43,623 nucleotides of DNA from an uncultured Polaromonas sp. (GTDB lineage: Bacteria; Pseudomonadota; Gammaproteobacteria; Burkholderiales; Burkholderiaceae), in the NCBI GenBank assembly GCA_946479075.1, contig CAMLDT010000003.1, forward strand, positions 1-43,623, in the 5' to 3' direction. The translations under genes were made by a program, and so were the position numbers. Position 1 is the stretch's first letter. The number at the start of each line of letters is the position of its first letter. Shown in pieces: positions 29,841 to 39,250 of this stretch. The notes below the pieces were generated by a model. The model had not been told where the DNA came from and searched no databases. It saw nothing but the letters and a program-made list of their open reading frames with translations.

Positions 29841-31725
29841 GGGTTTCAACTCCTATGGTCTGCCAGGTCTGCGGGAATTTGTGCTCCATGCTCAGGCTGC
29901 GCACCAAGCCCACACGCAAGCTGCCGTCTTCCTCGTCGGTGTAGCGGACAAACTTTCCCGGCACGATGACGCCGGTCTCGGGCAACACCGGGAGCCTGAG
30001 CGAGACGTTCGCCTGTTCACCGGTGTCGCCCAGAATTGACAGGCCGCGCTGGCGCGCTGCCGCGGCCGCTGTGATCAGCGCATCGATCACCATGGGCGCT
30101 AGTTCGTCGCCGGCCGTCCCGCCGCGCGTCACACGGCCCAACACGCCCGACTGCTGCCCCGACACATAAACCCGGTTGTAGTTGGGCTTCTGGATCCATT
30201 CGATGCCCTCTTTGGTGGTCAGCGCAGATGGCAGTTCGAAGTCGGGCGTGACATCGCCCCATTCCCAAGGGGCAACCGGGTAGCGCGGCAAAACGCTGAA
30301 GCTCTGCAATGTGGCATGCGGCTGGATGTATCCGCCGGCCGCTGCGGCAATGGCATTCAGTGCTGTGATGTAACTGCCGTTATGCACGAAGACGCCAGAC
30401 GGGACTAGCCAGTCCTCAAGGCCCCAATTGACCGTCCAGGGCAAGGGCTCACCATTGAGCGTCAGCACGTCTTCCATGAGCTGCTGCGCCGTCCTGGGCG
30501 CCGCATTGCTGAAATTGAGCGCCGGGGCATACGGTCGGTCCAATAGCGCCGTCTTGCCACGGCACACGATCCGCAGGTCCCGTTTACCAAACTCCCGGTT
30601 GCGCGTTCGCGGCTCGATCACCGCGCGAAAGGCCGTGCCGTTGAATATCGCTTCCAGCTCCACAGGCACTCCCGGCGACGATGGCGCCAGGTCCGCCAGC
30701 GCGGATGCTGGCAGATCCGCGGTGAAACCCCATGTCCAGGAAGTCCAGTCGATGCTGAGCGTCATGCTGAGCGCGGGCAATGGGATATCTCCGTCCACCC
30801 GACGAAGCGAACCACTGTTTTGAACCATATAAACCCTCCTGATGGGCACGACAACGGTCGCAACCGGAACCTCTGGCAACTCGCACGGATCGATGCCAAA
30901 AACCAAAAATGTCGGGGAGCCGGCCAGCGGCGGGCACATGAACACCAGGTTTGTGTCCGGCACATACTGCTCGGGCGGCACCACTACCGGGGGCCAGCTT
31001 TCTCCGCCCGGGCCCGGGCGCCTGGCGGTCTGATACCGTGACACATCCGACTGAACGCCGATGCGATAGCGGCTTGCACCCTGCGGCGCCTGCCAGCTAC
31101 GGCGGCGCTGGCCAGCAACCTGCCAGGCAGAGCCTTCCACAAGATGCTGCAGGCTCCGCGCGGTGCTGACGCCCTCGGCCACCGCTTGTCCCTTGCTGGC
31201 AGCCAGCGTCCAGGCCGCACGGCTTGTCCGGTGCAGGTTCAGACCCGTTTCATGCACTGTGGCCGCCGAAGCAGCCTTGGGGAGCGCTCGCCCCCACGGC
31301 AGGCCAGCGGCACGGTTTCTGGCATTTGCCGGCGTGAACGCGTTGACCACCTCAGGCTTGAGCGCGCGCGCTGTCTGGTGCGCGGCCGTTTGCTGCAGGC
31401 GGCGGCTCAAGCTGGTGTTCCAGGCCGACTCCATGCCCTCGCGTTTTTCTTCGGCCACTTGAAAGCCGGACAGTACCGCGCCCTCGGTCCAGCGTGTGAC
31501 CCTGTTGTCATAGGTCACGCTGCATGTTGCTGTCACGCCGCCCAGCACTGCGTAAGCACTGACATCTACCCGCACCACCGCCAGGGCGGATACGGTGACG
31601 CCGCCGAGCTGCACGTAGCCCTCGACAGTAACCGGCGCCACCGCCTCGTCTTCATCCCCAAAAACAAGGTCGGTCGGCGTCCCGGCAAGCGGGCTCTGAC
31701 CGAACAACAGATCTAGCGCGGCCAC
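29830..31725 (-). CDS. Tail hub-like virion protein
   Basis: The 631-residue product is a leftward late protein. The N-terminal part carries a motif that recurs in its middle (PLAGTPTDLVFGDED near residue 10 and PLAGSPTFLVFGID near residue 270), which suggests an internal duplication. The C-terminal half (from about residue 310) contains YVSGQQSGVLGRVTRGGTAGDELAP and SILGDTGEQANVSLRLP, and is rich in beta strands like gp27/hub-type tail proteins. The start is GTG at 31725. It has GGAG seven bases upstream and lies just inside the end of the upstream gene; an earlier in-frame start at 31791 would have no ribosome site. Function is inferred from position between fibre and tape-measure genes. 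Confidence 0.7.
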   Translation of the reverse strand: MAALDLLFGQSPLAGTPTDLVFGDEDEAVAPVTVEGYVQLGGVTVSALAVVRVDVSAYAVLGGVTATCSVTYDNRVTRWTEGAVLSGFQVAEEKREGMESAWNTSLSRRLQQTAAHQTARALKPEVVNAFTPANARNRAAGLPWGRALPKAASAATVHETGLNLHRTSRAAWTLAASKGQAVAEGVSTARSLQHLVEGSAWQVAGQRRRSWQAPQGASRYRIGVQSDVSRYQTARRPGPGGESWPPVVVPPEQYVPDTNLVFMCPPLAGSPTFLVFGIDPCELPEVPVATVVVPIRRVYMVQNSGSLRRVDGDIPLPALSMTLSIDWTSWTWGFTADLPASALADLAPSSPGVPVELEAIFNGTAFRAVIEPRTRNREFGKRDLRIVCRGKTALLDRPYAPALNFSNAAPRTAQQLMEDVLTLNGEPLPWTVNWGLEDWLVPSGVFVHNGSYITALNAIAAAAGGYIQPHATLQSFSVLPRYPVAPWEWGDVTPDFELPSALTTKEGIEWIQKPNYNRVYVSGQQSGVLGRVTRGGTAGDELAPMVIDALITAAAAARQRGLSILGDTGEQANVSLRLPVLPETGVIVPGKFVRYTDEEDGSLRVGLVRSLSMEHKFPQTWQTIGVETHVQ

Positions 31726-31729
31726 AGGA

Positions 31730-32146
31730 TCACTCCACGAATGCGAAACTGACCACGTTGATTTCGCCGCCCGGGTACAGCTGCACCTCACTGAGCAGCA
31801 CGGGCGGCGCTGGCGTTTCGCTGTAGTCGCCTGACGCCAAGCCCACCAGCAGGTCCGTCACGCCTGCACCGCCCGGCTTGACCACACGCACCCATCCGGC
31901 AACGCCGCCCGTTACTACCAGTCCGGTAAGCGGCACGGTGATCGCCAGCAACGCCAGGTCGCCGACCTCCCCGATAGAGCCAGCAGGATCCGAAAGGTCA
32001 ACCGTTCCCAGCAACGGTTGCCCCGGCGCGTCCTCGATCTTGTCCGGCGGGCTGTTGGGATAGAACTGCACGCCACCCCCATCAAGCAGGCCACGCAGGC
32101 CCAGCAAACGCGCCTGACGAGCTTCAAGTGACAAAGGGACGTTCAT
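31730..32146 (-). CDS. Small virion protein of unknown function
   Basis: The 138-residue product begins MNVPLSLEARQARLLGLRGLL (the first 20 are an amphipathic helix) and continues as a beta-rich domain ending EINVVSFAFVE. It has no signal or membrane segment and no motif I can name. The ATG at 32146 overlaps the stop of the upstream LamG-fibre gene (ATGA), and the hub-like gene starts inside its last codons, so all three are translationally coupled. Its neighbours suggest a tail-tip or fibre-attachment role. Confidence 0.7.
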   Translation of the reverse strand: MNVPLSLEARQARLLGLRGLLDGGGVQFYPNSPPDKIEDAPGQPLLGTVDLSDPAGSIGEVGDLALLAITVPLTGLVVTGGVAGWVRVVKPGGAGVTDLLVGLASGDYSETPAPPVLLSEVQLYPGGEINVVSFAFVE

Positions 32147-34230
32147 GCCAGCACCTCCGCAATCTGGCCGTCACCCACTGTGGCGCGGTAGGCACCCGTA
32201 TGGTCAAAGGCCAGCACGGTGTATTTGAGGTCCTGCCTGACCCCTCTGAACTCATAGTTTCCGGTCGCCGCATCGCTCCACGTCTCGCGGATCGTCGTCT
32301 GGCTGCGTTCGTCGACCAACAGGACACGACGCCTCAGGGGCGTGTTGGCCGGGGTGTTTTTTTCCTTGACGGTGCCGTAGATGATGCCGATGCCACCGTG
32401 GTAGACATCGAAGTAAGTCAGCACCCTCGGCGTGCCGTAGGCACTGGCGCCAGCAAATACAGTTCCGCCGATGGTCTGTGGGCGCACGGCGGAGCGCCAG
32501 ACATTTGACGGCAGCAACGGCAGGAAGACCCCTGGCGCTCCAAAAAAGTCCTCGGTCGGTGCCGTGAAGGCTGCGGTGTACCTGGCGAAGCCTTTGGTGA
32601 TCCGAACATCATCCATGTAGCCGTTGAAGTACCGATCTGATGGGGAACTGCCCAAGGCCACCAGGCCCGCCGCGTTGTACGCAATGGAATTGGTGGCGGT
32701 GGCCAGCAAAGCGCCGTCGATAAAGAACCGCAGCGATGTGCCGCTGCGACACCACGCCGCGTGATACCAAACCCCCGTTGAGCGCGTGAACGAGGCGCTC
32801 GCGTCCCAGGCCGTCTGGTAGCGCCCGATGCGCATCTCTGCGCCGACAAAAGCGAAGTCAAGCGAGCCGCTTGCAGCGCTGGAGAAAACCCCCATATCGC
32901 CCGTTGCATCAAACCGCAGCCACATCTCTACGGTGAAGTCGCCTGTGCCGAAGTTGAAGTCGGGATGCGTCGGCGTGGACACATAGTCACCAGAGCCGTC
33001 AAACTTTAACGATGCGCCTCCAAATTTGCTCTGCGCCGTGCTGATCTGCGCATTGCCCACGCAGGTCAAAACCTTCGTATTGGGACTCACTTCAACGATT
33101 GACGTGCTGCCGTTTGCACCGTCAGCATGGGTCGCCAATGCGATGTACTGAAACTGGTTATCGGCACTCCCGCCGCCTTGCAGCTCGTCGGCTGGCGGCG
33201 TGAAGGTGGCGGTGTATCTGGCTACGCCCTTGGTCCAGCGGAAATCATCGATGTAGCCGTTCAAACAATAGGTTGAAAAACCCATGCCGACGCGAAAAGC
33301 AAGGTCGGTGTGCCCCGTCATGTTGACCGAAGTCCCCGACCCCAGCAGCGTGCCGTTCACAAACAGCCTGGTGGTGGTGCCCTCCCGGCAAACCGCTATG
33401 TGATACCAGGTGCCCGTGGCAGGCGTCCAGCCGAGGACGAACACATTGCCGCCATTGGCCCTCATCACCCATCGGTTCGCATCGCCGGTCAAGGCAAAGC
33501 GGTTGTCCGCCGTGGCGCAAAGGCCCCAATCACCGGCAGCGTTGAAATACATCCAGGCTTCGATGGTGAAGTCACCGGAGCCCAAATCAAAATCAGGATG
33601 CGCCGGCGTGGTGAAGGAGTCCCCCGAGCCGTCAAATTTCATGGACGCGCCGCCAAATTTGCTGACCGCGGTGCTGATCTGGGCGTTGCCGTTCGCCGTC
33701 ATGACCTTCGGAATCGGGCTGGCGTCCAGGGCCGTTGTTGCGCCATTTGTGCCGTTGCCGTTGAGCAGTAGGCTGACGGCCGCATAACTTGGATCGTCAG
33801 AGCCGCCCTCTGCACCAGGTGGCGTCAGCGTCAAGTCGCCAGGGTAGGCAATTCCGTTCACGGTGCGGTCAGTGAGCCACACAATCGCATCGTCGGAGTA
33901 TTGGAGGGTCAGCGCTGCGGGAAAGGTTGCCCGCGAGTTGCCGGCGCCGAGCTGCAGCGCTGTGGGCTCCGCTGTCATGCCGCTGCCAAAGTCCCAAATC
34001 AGCGCGAACCCTGGGCTTGAGTACTGGCCGAGGTTCCACGACACCACGCCGGCCGCACTCTCGTCCTGCAGGTCAACCAACGCGCCAGAGGCGGGAGCGA
34101 TTGAGGACGTGAGCGTGGCGCCAAGGTCTGCGAGGCTTGCATGTTCGTACAGGCGAGCTTCCGACAGTTCGAGCGCGCCGAGCCCATAAACGGCAATGCC
34201 CACCAGCCGCCAGTAGCGATGTGCCGCCAT
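32143..34230 (-). CDS. Tail fibre/receptor-binding protein with two LamG-like domains
   Basis: The 695-residue product has an N-terminal beta domain (about 1-130, ASSxxDLQDESAAGVVSW-like discoidin look) and two concanavalin/LamG-like domains (about 174-346 and 385-558). These are clear copies of one another, sharing GNAQISTAxSKFGGASxKFDGSGD, DFTxExWxxF and NGYxDDxRxTKGxARYTAxFT. A C-terminal 110-residue beta-sandwich (RRRVLLVDERSQTTIRETW, TGNYEFRGV) resembles carboxypeptidase-regulatory-like domains. Such domains bind sugars, so this is the best candidate for host-surface recognition. The ATG at 34230 has GGAGGG upstream and overlaps the previous stop codon. Confidence 0.8.
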   Translation of the reverse strand: MAAHRYWRLVGIAVYGLGALELSEARLYEHASLADLGATLTSSIAPASGALVDLQDESAAGVVSWNLGQYSSPGFALIWDFGSGMTAEPTALQLGAGNSRATFPAALTLQYSDDAIVWLTDRTVNGIAYPGDLTLTPPGAEGGSDDPSYAAVSLLLNGNGTNGATTALDASPIPKVMTANGNAQISTAVSKFGGASMKFDGSGDSFTTPAHPDFDLGSGDFTIEAWMYFNAAGDWGLCATADNRFALTGDANRWVMRANGGNVFVLGWTPATGTWYHIAVCREGTTTRLFVNGTLLGSGTSVNMTGHTDLAFRVGMGFSTYCLNGYIDDFRWTKGVARYTATFTPPADELQGGGSADNQFQYIALATHADGANGSTSIVEVSPNTKVLTCVGNAQISTAQSKFGGASLKFDGSGDYVSTPTHPDFNFGTGDFTVEMWLRFDATGDMGVFSSAASGSLDFAFVGAEMRIGRYQTAWDASASFTRSTGVWYHAAWCRSGTSLRFFIDGALLATATNSIAYNAAGLVALGSSPSDRYFNGYMDDVRITKGFARYTAAFTAPTEDFFGAPGVFLPLLPSNVWRSAVRPQTIGGTVFAGASAYGTPRVLTYFDVYHGGIGIIYGTVKEKNTPANTPLRRRVLLVDERSQTTIRETWSDAATGNYEFRGVRQDLKYTVLAFDHTGAYRATVGDGQIAEVLA

Positions 34231-35393
34231 CAAGCCCTCCAGTCAGAGGTGTGATCCATGAACACGACACCGGCATTGCCCGTGTTGGCACCCATCCGCA
34301 CCGCAGAAACCTTTTTACCCGTCATGGCGCCGCTACCCGCAACAATGTCGCCGGTTGCAAAGCTGGACGCGGCTGCCTGCGGCGTGTAGTTCAACCCAGG
34401 GAAATACCCCCGGTAAGCGCTTGTGGTGTAAATCATGCAGGGGGAGAGCATCAGCCCGTTGTCGGTCGGGCTGGGATACGTCAGGCCCACGCTGCCCGCG
34501 ATGTAGTTCGAGATCCGGGGCAAGTTCAGCACCGGTGCCATGTAGTGCACGACGGAGCCGCCCAGGGTGTTGGCTCCCCGGGCCAAATAGAGGCCGTCCT
34601 GGCTGTTGGAAAGGTCCGCATACACGAAGTCATCGCCGAACGACCCCGCGCCTGTTGCAGAGCGATCCACGGCGTTTGCGCGCAGCGCGCAGGCATACGG
34701 ATCATTGCTCTTGAGCGACAGGATGTCGCCGAAGTAATAACCGATGCTTTCGGCCGCTGTGTCTTGATTCTTGACAAACAAATAAAAACCACGGTCATCG
34801 GCAAACACTCGCCACGGCCTGGCCGCCGCACTGGCCGCGTTTGACTTGGCCCACCACAAGCCCGAAGCGAACTGCACGGCGCTTGGGAACAGCCCGGTGC
34901 CGGTGCTGACATCGCTCATGGCTTCAAAGCCGCGGACCCGGGCGTTTGTCGTGCCGGTGTCGTCCACACGCAGCAGGCAACCCGTGGCTTCCGCTGCGTT
35001 CGCCTTGTATGCGGCCAGGTTGGTGCCGGTGAAGGCTTTCGCCCATCCTGCCGGTGCAACCTTCGACGTAATCGTTCCGGAGGCGGTTTGGTTCGATATG
35101 CCCGAGGTGGCAAATGTCACGGTGCTGGACGTGGTGGACAGGATCCGCTTTTCGCCATTGAGCCCAGCGGGCGTGGCGCCGGCATACAGGGCCACGCTGT
35201 CCACCGAAAATGGGTGGCCGCTCGGGTAGGTCACGGTGGCGATATCGTCAAGCACCACGATAGAGGTGACGCTGCCTGATGCAAAGCCGTTGACGAGGAT
35301 CGCGTCCAGCAGCGCGATAAGGGCACCAGCGCTGCCAGACAGCACGGGAGCGCCGGCCATGGCGCTGGTAAAGAGTTTGGTTTTGGTGGTCAT
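34230..35393 (-). CDS. Virion structural protein, unknown
   Basis: The 387-residue product begins MTTKTKLFTSAMAGAPVLSG, then a repetitive beta-rich sequence low in charge and rich in Ser, Thr, Ala and Gly, with GSVTSIVVLDDIATVTYPSGHPFSVDSV early on. It has no recognised domain. Proteins of this composition between a large tail protein and fibre genes are usually tail-tip or fibre components. Its stop codon overlaps the start of the LamG-fibre gene, and 20 bases separate it from the 1145-residue gene upstream. Interpretation rests on position. Confidence 0.65.
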   Translation of the reverse strand: MTTKTKLFTSAMAGAPVLSGSAGALIALLDAILVNGFASGSVTSIVVLDDIATVTYPSGHPFSVDSVALYAGATPAGLNGEKRILSTTSSTVTFATSGISNQTASGTITSKVAPAGWAKAFTGTNLAAYKANAAEATGCLLRVDDTGTTNARVRGFEAMSDVSTGTGLFPSAVQFASGLWWAKSNAASAAARPWRVFADDRGFYLFVKNQDTAAESIGYYFGDILSLKSNDPYACALRANAVDRSATGAGSFGDDFVYADLSNSQDGLYLARGANTLGGSVVHYMAPVLNLPRISNYIAGSVGLTYPSPTDNGLMLSPCMIYTTSAYRGYFPGLNYTPQAAASSFATGDIVAGSGAMTGKKVSAVRMGANTGNAGVVFMDHTSDWRA

Positions 35394-35413
35394 GGTGATT
35401 CCAGCGGTTGGGT

Positions 35414-38400
35414 TTATGGACGGTCAACGTCGCCGCGAAAGGCCACGGTGAATTGATCGCTTTGGAGGGACGCCGGACCCTGCAGCACGGTGCGCACGAT
35501 CCAGAACGGGGAGCCGCATGCGGCCGTATTAAGGCGGAACACGTTGCCGGTGGCCCAGCCATTGCCCCACCCCGCGGACGGCAGCGTGAAATAGGGCACG
35601 CCGGTGGCGGGATTGATGGGCGCGCAGTCGGCGCCGGTGGAACCTACTCCAATATCGCCGACGCTTTCACCGACAATGCGAAACGCCGTCGTGTTGGTGA
35701 AAATGAAGGACCAGCGTTCGGTGATGGCCCCTCGATTGGTCATGACTGGCGGGAAAGCCACTTCATTGAAATTTGCCGATATCGGGGAGCCGATGGGAGC
35801 ATCACTCCACACTCCGGTCCAGGTGTTTTGCTCAAAAAAATTGGACGCCCGGGCAAACACGTCGCCGATGATCAGCACAGCGGATACATAGGACGTATCG
35901 GCCGGAAAGTCGTGTGTGAGGCTGCGCGTGAACTTGAGCAGGCCTGAGATATCGGCCGAAGAGCAGAGCACAAGGTCTTCAACCCGATGCGCCGCTGACA
36001 GTGGCTGGGTGTACATGCTGATATCGGCCGCGGTGGGCACGGTGATCTTGCCCGCATCGAGGTCCGTGGTGTATTTGGTGTCCGGCACCAGCACGCCCAG
36101 CGCGTCTTTAACCTTGACATTTGCTATCCGCGCGCGACCGAGATCGTATTCAACGTCCTTGGTGAGCGGGTTTGGTAGCACTTCGACCTGCGTGTTGTGC
36201 ACGCAGACCAGGTCGCCAGAGCGGTAGATAGGCACCTTGCCATCAAGCGGCAGGCGGGCGGTTTCCAGACCCAACAGCGTGCCGTCCAGGGGCAGATACT
36301 GCAGGAAGACGGCGTTGTAACTCAGGCTGGCAGGGTTCACCTGGGCTGCAGAGAACCATTGCACCACACCACGCTGGTAATCCACGGTGCCGGTGAAGCC
36401 GCCGCCGCTGATGGTGCCGCCGTCGTTGGCAGAGCCGACATCGCTCTCCACCTGGATCTGGAACACACCGGTTTTGAGCGGTGCGCTGGCGGTGCGGAAC
36501 ACACCCCCGTCAATCTCGCGCGAGGCAACGTCCTGGGCGGCGTTAAACCACAGCAGGCCATTGGTGAAGTTGGTCGGCAGGTCAGTGACGGACACCTGTC
36601 CATCGCTGGAGATTGAGCCGGCAGCGCCCGTGCTTGGGGCGCCCGAGTTGACATCCCAGCCGCGCCGCAAGGTGCCCGCAAATGCGGTGTAGAGCTGCCC
36701 GCCCACCGTCAGGGTGGAGCCATCGACCAGCAGCGGCGGGCCGTTGGTCACCACGTCGGCCACCCAAGGGCCGGGCGTGAAGGTTTCGACCTCTGTCGCG
36801 GTGGAGCCTGCCGCGTAGGAAACCCCGGTGATCGGGCTCTGCAGTGCCACCGCGGTGATGGCAATCGCGCTGCTGGTGGAAGACAGGCCACCCTGCCAGC
36901 CCACCATGTTGACGGTGGTGCGGTTGAACAGCGTCAGGTTGATACTGGAGTTGACGGTGATCGCCCCGGTGGCGTAGTTGATCGTTCCGCAGGCGACGTT
37001 TTGCAATCCGGATGCCGCCTGGTAGCTCGCATAGATGACGCCATTGGAGTCCCAGATAGCCAATGGGCTGGGCGCATAACCAGGCACCACGGTGCCTGGA
37101 TACGTCGCCAGCACCTGGGCACGAAAGGAACCGGGGACCACCGGCAGGTCGCCGGTCAATGTGTAGGATCCGCCGCCACCGACAGTGAAACTGTTCTCTG
37201 CGCCAGCGGCACGCTTGGAGGTGACGGTGACATCGCCCTCTGGGAAGATGCTGGGCTCGAACACCAAAACACCGTCTGCGAACTGGCCGCTCGCACTGCC
37301 CGTGAGGATGCCCGATGCGTTGGTGCTGGAGGTGTAGTTGGTGGCACCCCGCGACCAGGCGACGGTGATTTCGTCACCCTTGGTCTTCGGATCGAGCGTC
37401 AGCTTGATGCCCAGCTTTGCGGGCAGGCTGTAGGAGGGCACTGCCCGCGCTGCACTCGGATCGCCCCAATCGGCGATCAACATGCTGCCCACGTCTGGCA
37501 GCGCCCCGAGCGTGACGCCCATGGAGCCCGTGGTGTAGTTCAGTGTGCCCACCCCATAGCTGGAATCCGCACCGGCCAATTTGCCGGCCATGTTGTCCTT
37601 GAGGCTGTACCAGCGGCCTTGCGACATATAGCTCAAGGTGAAGCTGCCGGGCGCGGGTGGCGGGTCAAAAGCATTGGTAAAGGCAAGGCCCTGATTGCCG
37701 CTGGTGATCTCGAAGGCCGCGCTGAAAGCCGAGGCGCCGGCCACCGAGGCGGGCCTGTAGGTCAGCACCGTGGACAAGCTGCCGTAGGCCGGGGAGCCTG
37801 CCAGGAAGCTGATCGATTTACCCATGTAGTCCACGGCCCCGACTGTCAGCGTGCCCAGCTGGAGGTGGCCCTGCTCATCATCTGTGAACACAAGACTGCC
37901 GCCGCAGGCCAGGGACACCGAGCCCGGCTCGATGGGCGTGGGCGCCTGAATCACGGCGTTGGGGCCAATCGTCATCGTGACGGCCGAAAGCGCAATGTTT
38001 GCGCTGCCGGTGTTAACCAAAGCCGCACGGCCGAGCAGCGGGTACTGATCGACAATCGGGCTTTCAATGGTGGCCGCAGGCACCAGCGGCGTGAAGATAC
38101 CGCCATCCACCGTGGCCTGGTAGTCGCCGGGCTCTGCGGCGGTGCCCAGCGTCTTGATGCCGTAAAAACGCGCGCCGGCAGAAACGATGGTCGAATACAC
38201 CTGTGCATAGAGCTGTTCATTGACGATCCGCATCGCCGGCGGGCCGAGGTAGTCCACCGCGAGCTGCTGGCCGATGTCGCAAGTGCAGATGTAGGCCGTC
38301 AGGACGATGGTGGCGCTGCCCTCCACCACGGCGATCTGCTGGGTGCTCAGCGCGGTGCGCAGGATGCGGACATACTGTTCAACGCCACTCACGTTGCGCA

Positions 38401-38851
38401 GCACGATGGCCTCGCCGCCTGACGGGAAGGTGGTGGGCACAAAGCTGACCAGGCGAACCTGCAGGGACCCGGCGTAGTGAATGTCATAAAGGCGCGCGGG
38501 GACCTTGGGGCCTTTGAGCAGGTAGCGCTCGATCACCTCGCGCGCGGTGTTGCGCGTGTCGGGCCACCCCGGCGTCTTGAGCAGCGCGCAATGCACCAGC
38601 GGATCTGCCGGGCCTTCCATGATCACGGCATGGGCGCCGAGCAGCGTGTCGGTGTCGCTGGTGTGGGCCACGCCGAACACCTTGCGCAGCTGCACGCGGC
38701 CGGTTGCGCGATCAATTTCCGATGTATCCGGAAACAGGTTGTTCGACTGGCCGTCAACCACCACAGTGCCCGTCATGGCGCCGCCACCATCGGTGGTGTC
38801 AGCCATCACGGCCGACTTGAGCAGCTTGATGTCGTCAGAAAGAATGGGCAT
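35414..38851 (-). CDS. Large virion protein (1145 residues), probably tail tip or tail-tip/fibre scaffold
   Basis: The 1145-residue product follows the small 131-residue gene downstream of the tape measure, where siphophages encode distal-tail and tail-tip proteins. It is almost entirely beta-rich, with several hydrophobic GTINYATGAITV-like units (residues near VGTLNYTTGSMGV, CGTINYATGAITV, TVDYQRGVVQWF) that suggest a repeated beta module. I recognise no named domain. The ATG at 38851 has GGAG nine bases upstream. The 20-base gap to the next gene points to one operon. A role in adhesion or DNA ejection is inference. Confidence 0.65.
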   Translation of the reverse strand: MPILSDDIKLLKSAVMADTTDGGGAMTGTVVVDGQSNNLFPDTSEIDRATGRVQLRKVFGVAHTSDTDTLLGAHAVIMEGPADPLVHCALLKTPGWPDTRNTAREVIERYLLKGPKVPARLYDIHYAGSLQVRLVSFVPTTFPSGGEAIVLRNVSGVEQYVRILRTALSTQQIAVVEGSATIVLTAYICTCDIGQQLAVDYLGPPAMRIVNEQLYAQVYSTIVSAGARFYGIKTLGTAAEPGDYQATVDGGIFTPLVPAATIESPIVDQYPLLGRAALVNTGSANIALSAVTMTIGPNAVIQAPTPIEPGSVSLACGGSLVFTDDEQGHLQLGTLTVGAVDYMGKSISFLAGSPAYGSLSTVLTYRPASVAGASAFSAAFEITSGNQGLAFTNAFDPPPAPGSFTLSYMSQGRWYSLKDNMAGKLAGADSSYGVGTLNYTTGSMGVTLGALPDVGSMLIADWGDPSAARAVPSYSLPAKLGIKLTLDPKTKGDEITVAWSRGATNYTSSTNASGILTGSASGQFADGVLVFEPSIFPEGDVTVTSKRAAGAENSFTVGGGGSYTLTGDLPVVPGSFRAQVLATYPGTVVPGYAPSPLAIWDSNGVIYASYQAASGLQNVACGTINYATGAITVNSSINLTLFNRTTVNMVGWQGGLSSTSSAIAITAVALQSPITGVSYAAGSTATEVETFTPGPWVADVVTNGPPLLVDGSTLTVGGQLYTAFAGTLRRGWDVNSGAPSTGAAGSISSDGQVSVTDLPTNFTNGLLWFNAAQDVASREIDGGVFRTASAPLKTGVFQIQVESDVGSANDGGTISGGGFTGTVDYQRGVVQWFSAAQVNPASLSYNAVFLQYLPLDGTLLGLETARLPLDGKVPIYRSGDLVCVHNTQVEVLPNPLTKDVEYDLGRARIANVKVKDALGVLVPDTKYTTDLDAGKITVPTAADISMYTQPLSAAHRVEDLVLCSSADISGLLKFTRSLTHDFPADTSYVSAVLIIGDVFARASNFFEQNTWTGVWSDAPIGSPISANFNEVAFPPVMTNRGAITERWSFIFTNTTAFRIVGESVGDIGVGSTGADCAPINPATGVPYFTLPSAGWGNGWATGNVFRLNTAACGSPFWIVRTVLQGPASLQSDQFTVAFRGDVDRP

Positions 38852-38854
38852 GTC

Positions 38855-39250
38855 CTAGATCTCCATGAATCGAAGCGTGAGCAGATACCAGTCGCCGTCA
38901 ACCACGTCGCGGTAATGAACCAGCGGTGTGGCCTCCATAGGCGTTTCGTGGTGGCGAAAAATGACTGTGCGGGCGACGCCGCGCAAAGTGAGGGTCAGTT
39001 GCAGGCCTGGAATAGCGGCCCAGGCATTGAGTTGCGCCAGGTCAACGGCCAGCATCCAGGCGCTGCTGTCATCTTCCGGGCGCAAGGTGATGGGACGGCC
39101 TGAAACACGGGTGGCAAAGCTGACGATCAGCGCACCAGTAACCGTGCGATCAATGGTCTGCTCGACAGGGAACCAACCGTTCTCGTCTGCCCACAGCAGG
39201 TCCGGGTCAAGCTCCAGGCTCACAGGGCCGACTGCCAGGGTGATGGACAT
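38855..39250 (-). CDS. Small tail-associated protein, unknown
   Basis: The 131-residue product begins MSITLAVGPVSLELDPDLLW and contains RPITLRPEDDSSAWML and YRDVVDGDWYLLTLRFMEI. The length, position immediately after the tape measure and beta-rich appearance are like small distal-tail/tail-completion proteins of siphophages. I do not name a family. Its start codon overlaps the tape-measure stop (TGATG), and it ends three bases before the 1145-residue gene starts, so it is in the same translational chain. Confidence 0.65.
   Translation of the reverse strand: MSITLAVGPVSLELDPDLLWADENGWFPVEQTIDRTVTGALIVSFATRVSGRPITLRPEDDSSAWMLAVDLAQLNAWAAIPGLQLTLTLRGVARTVIFRHHETPMEATPLVHYRDVVDGDWYLLTLRFMEI

Noticed and set aside
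37001..38422. Long plus-strand frame of 473 codons opposite the 1145-residue virion protein
   Set aside because: Antisense frame in a GC-rich gene, rich in Arg, His and Gly, with no ribosome site and no recognisable domain.
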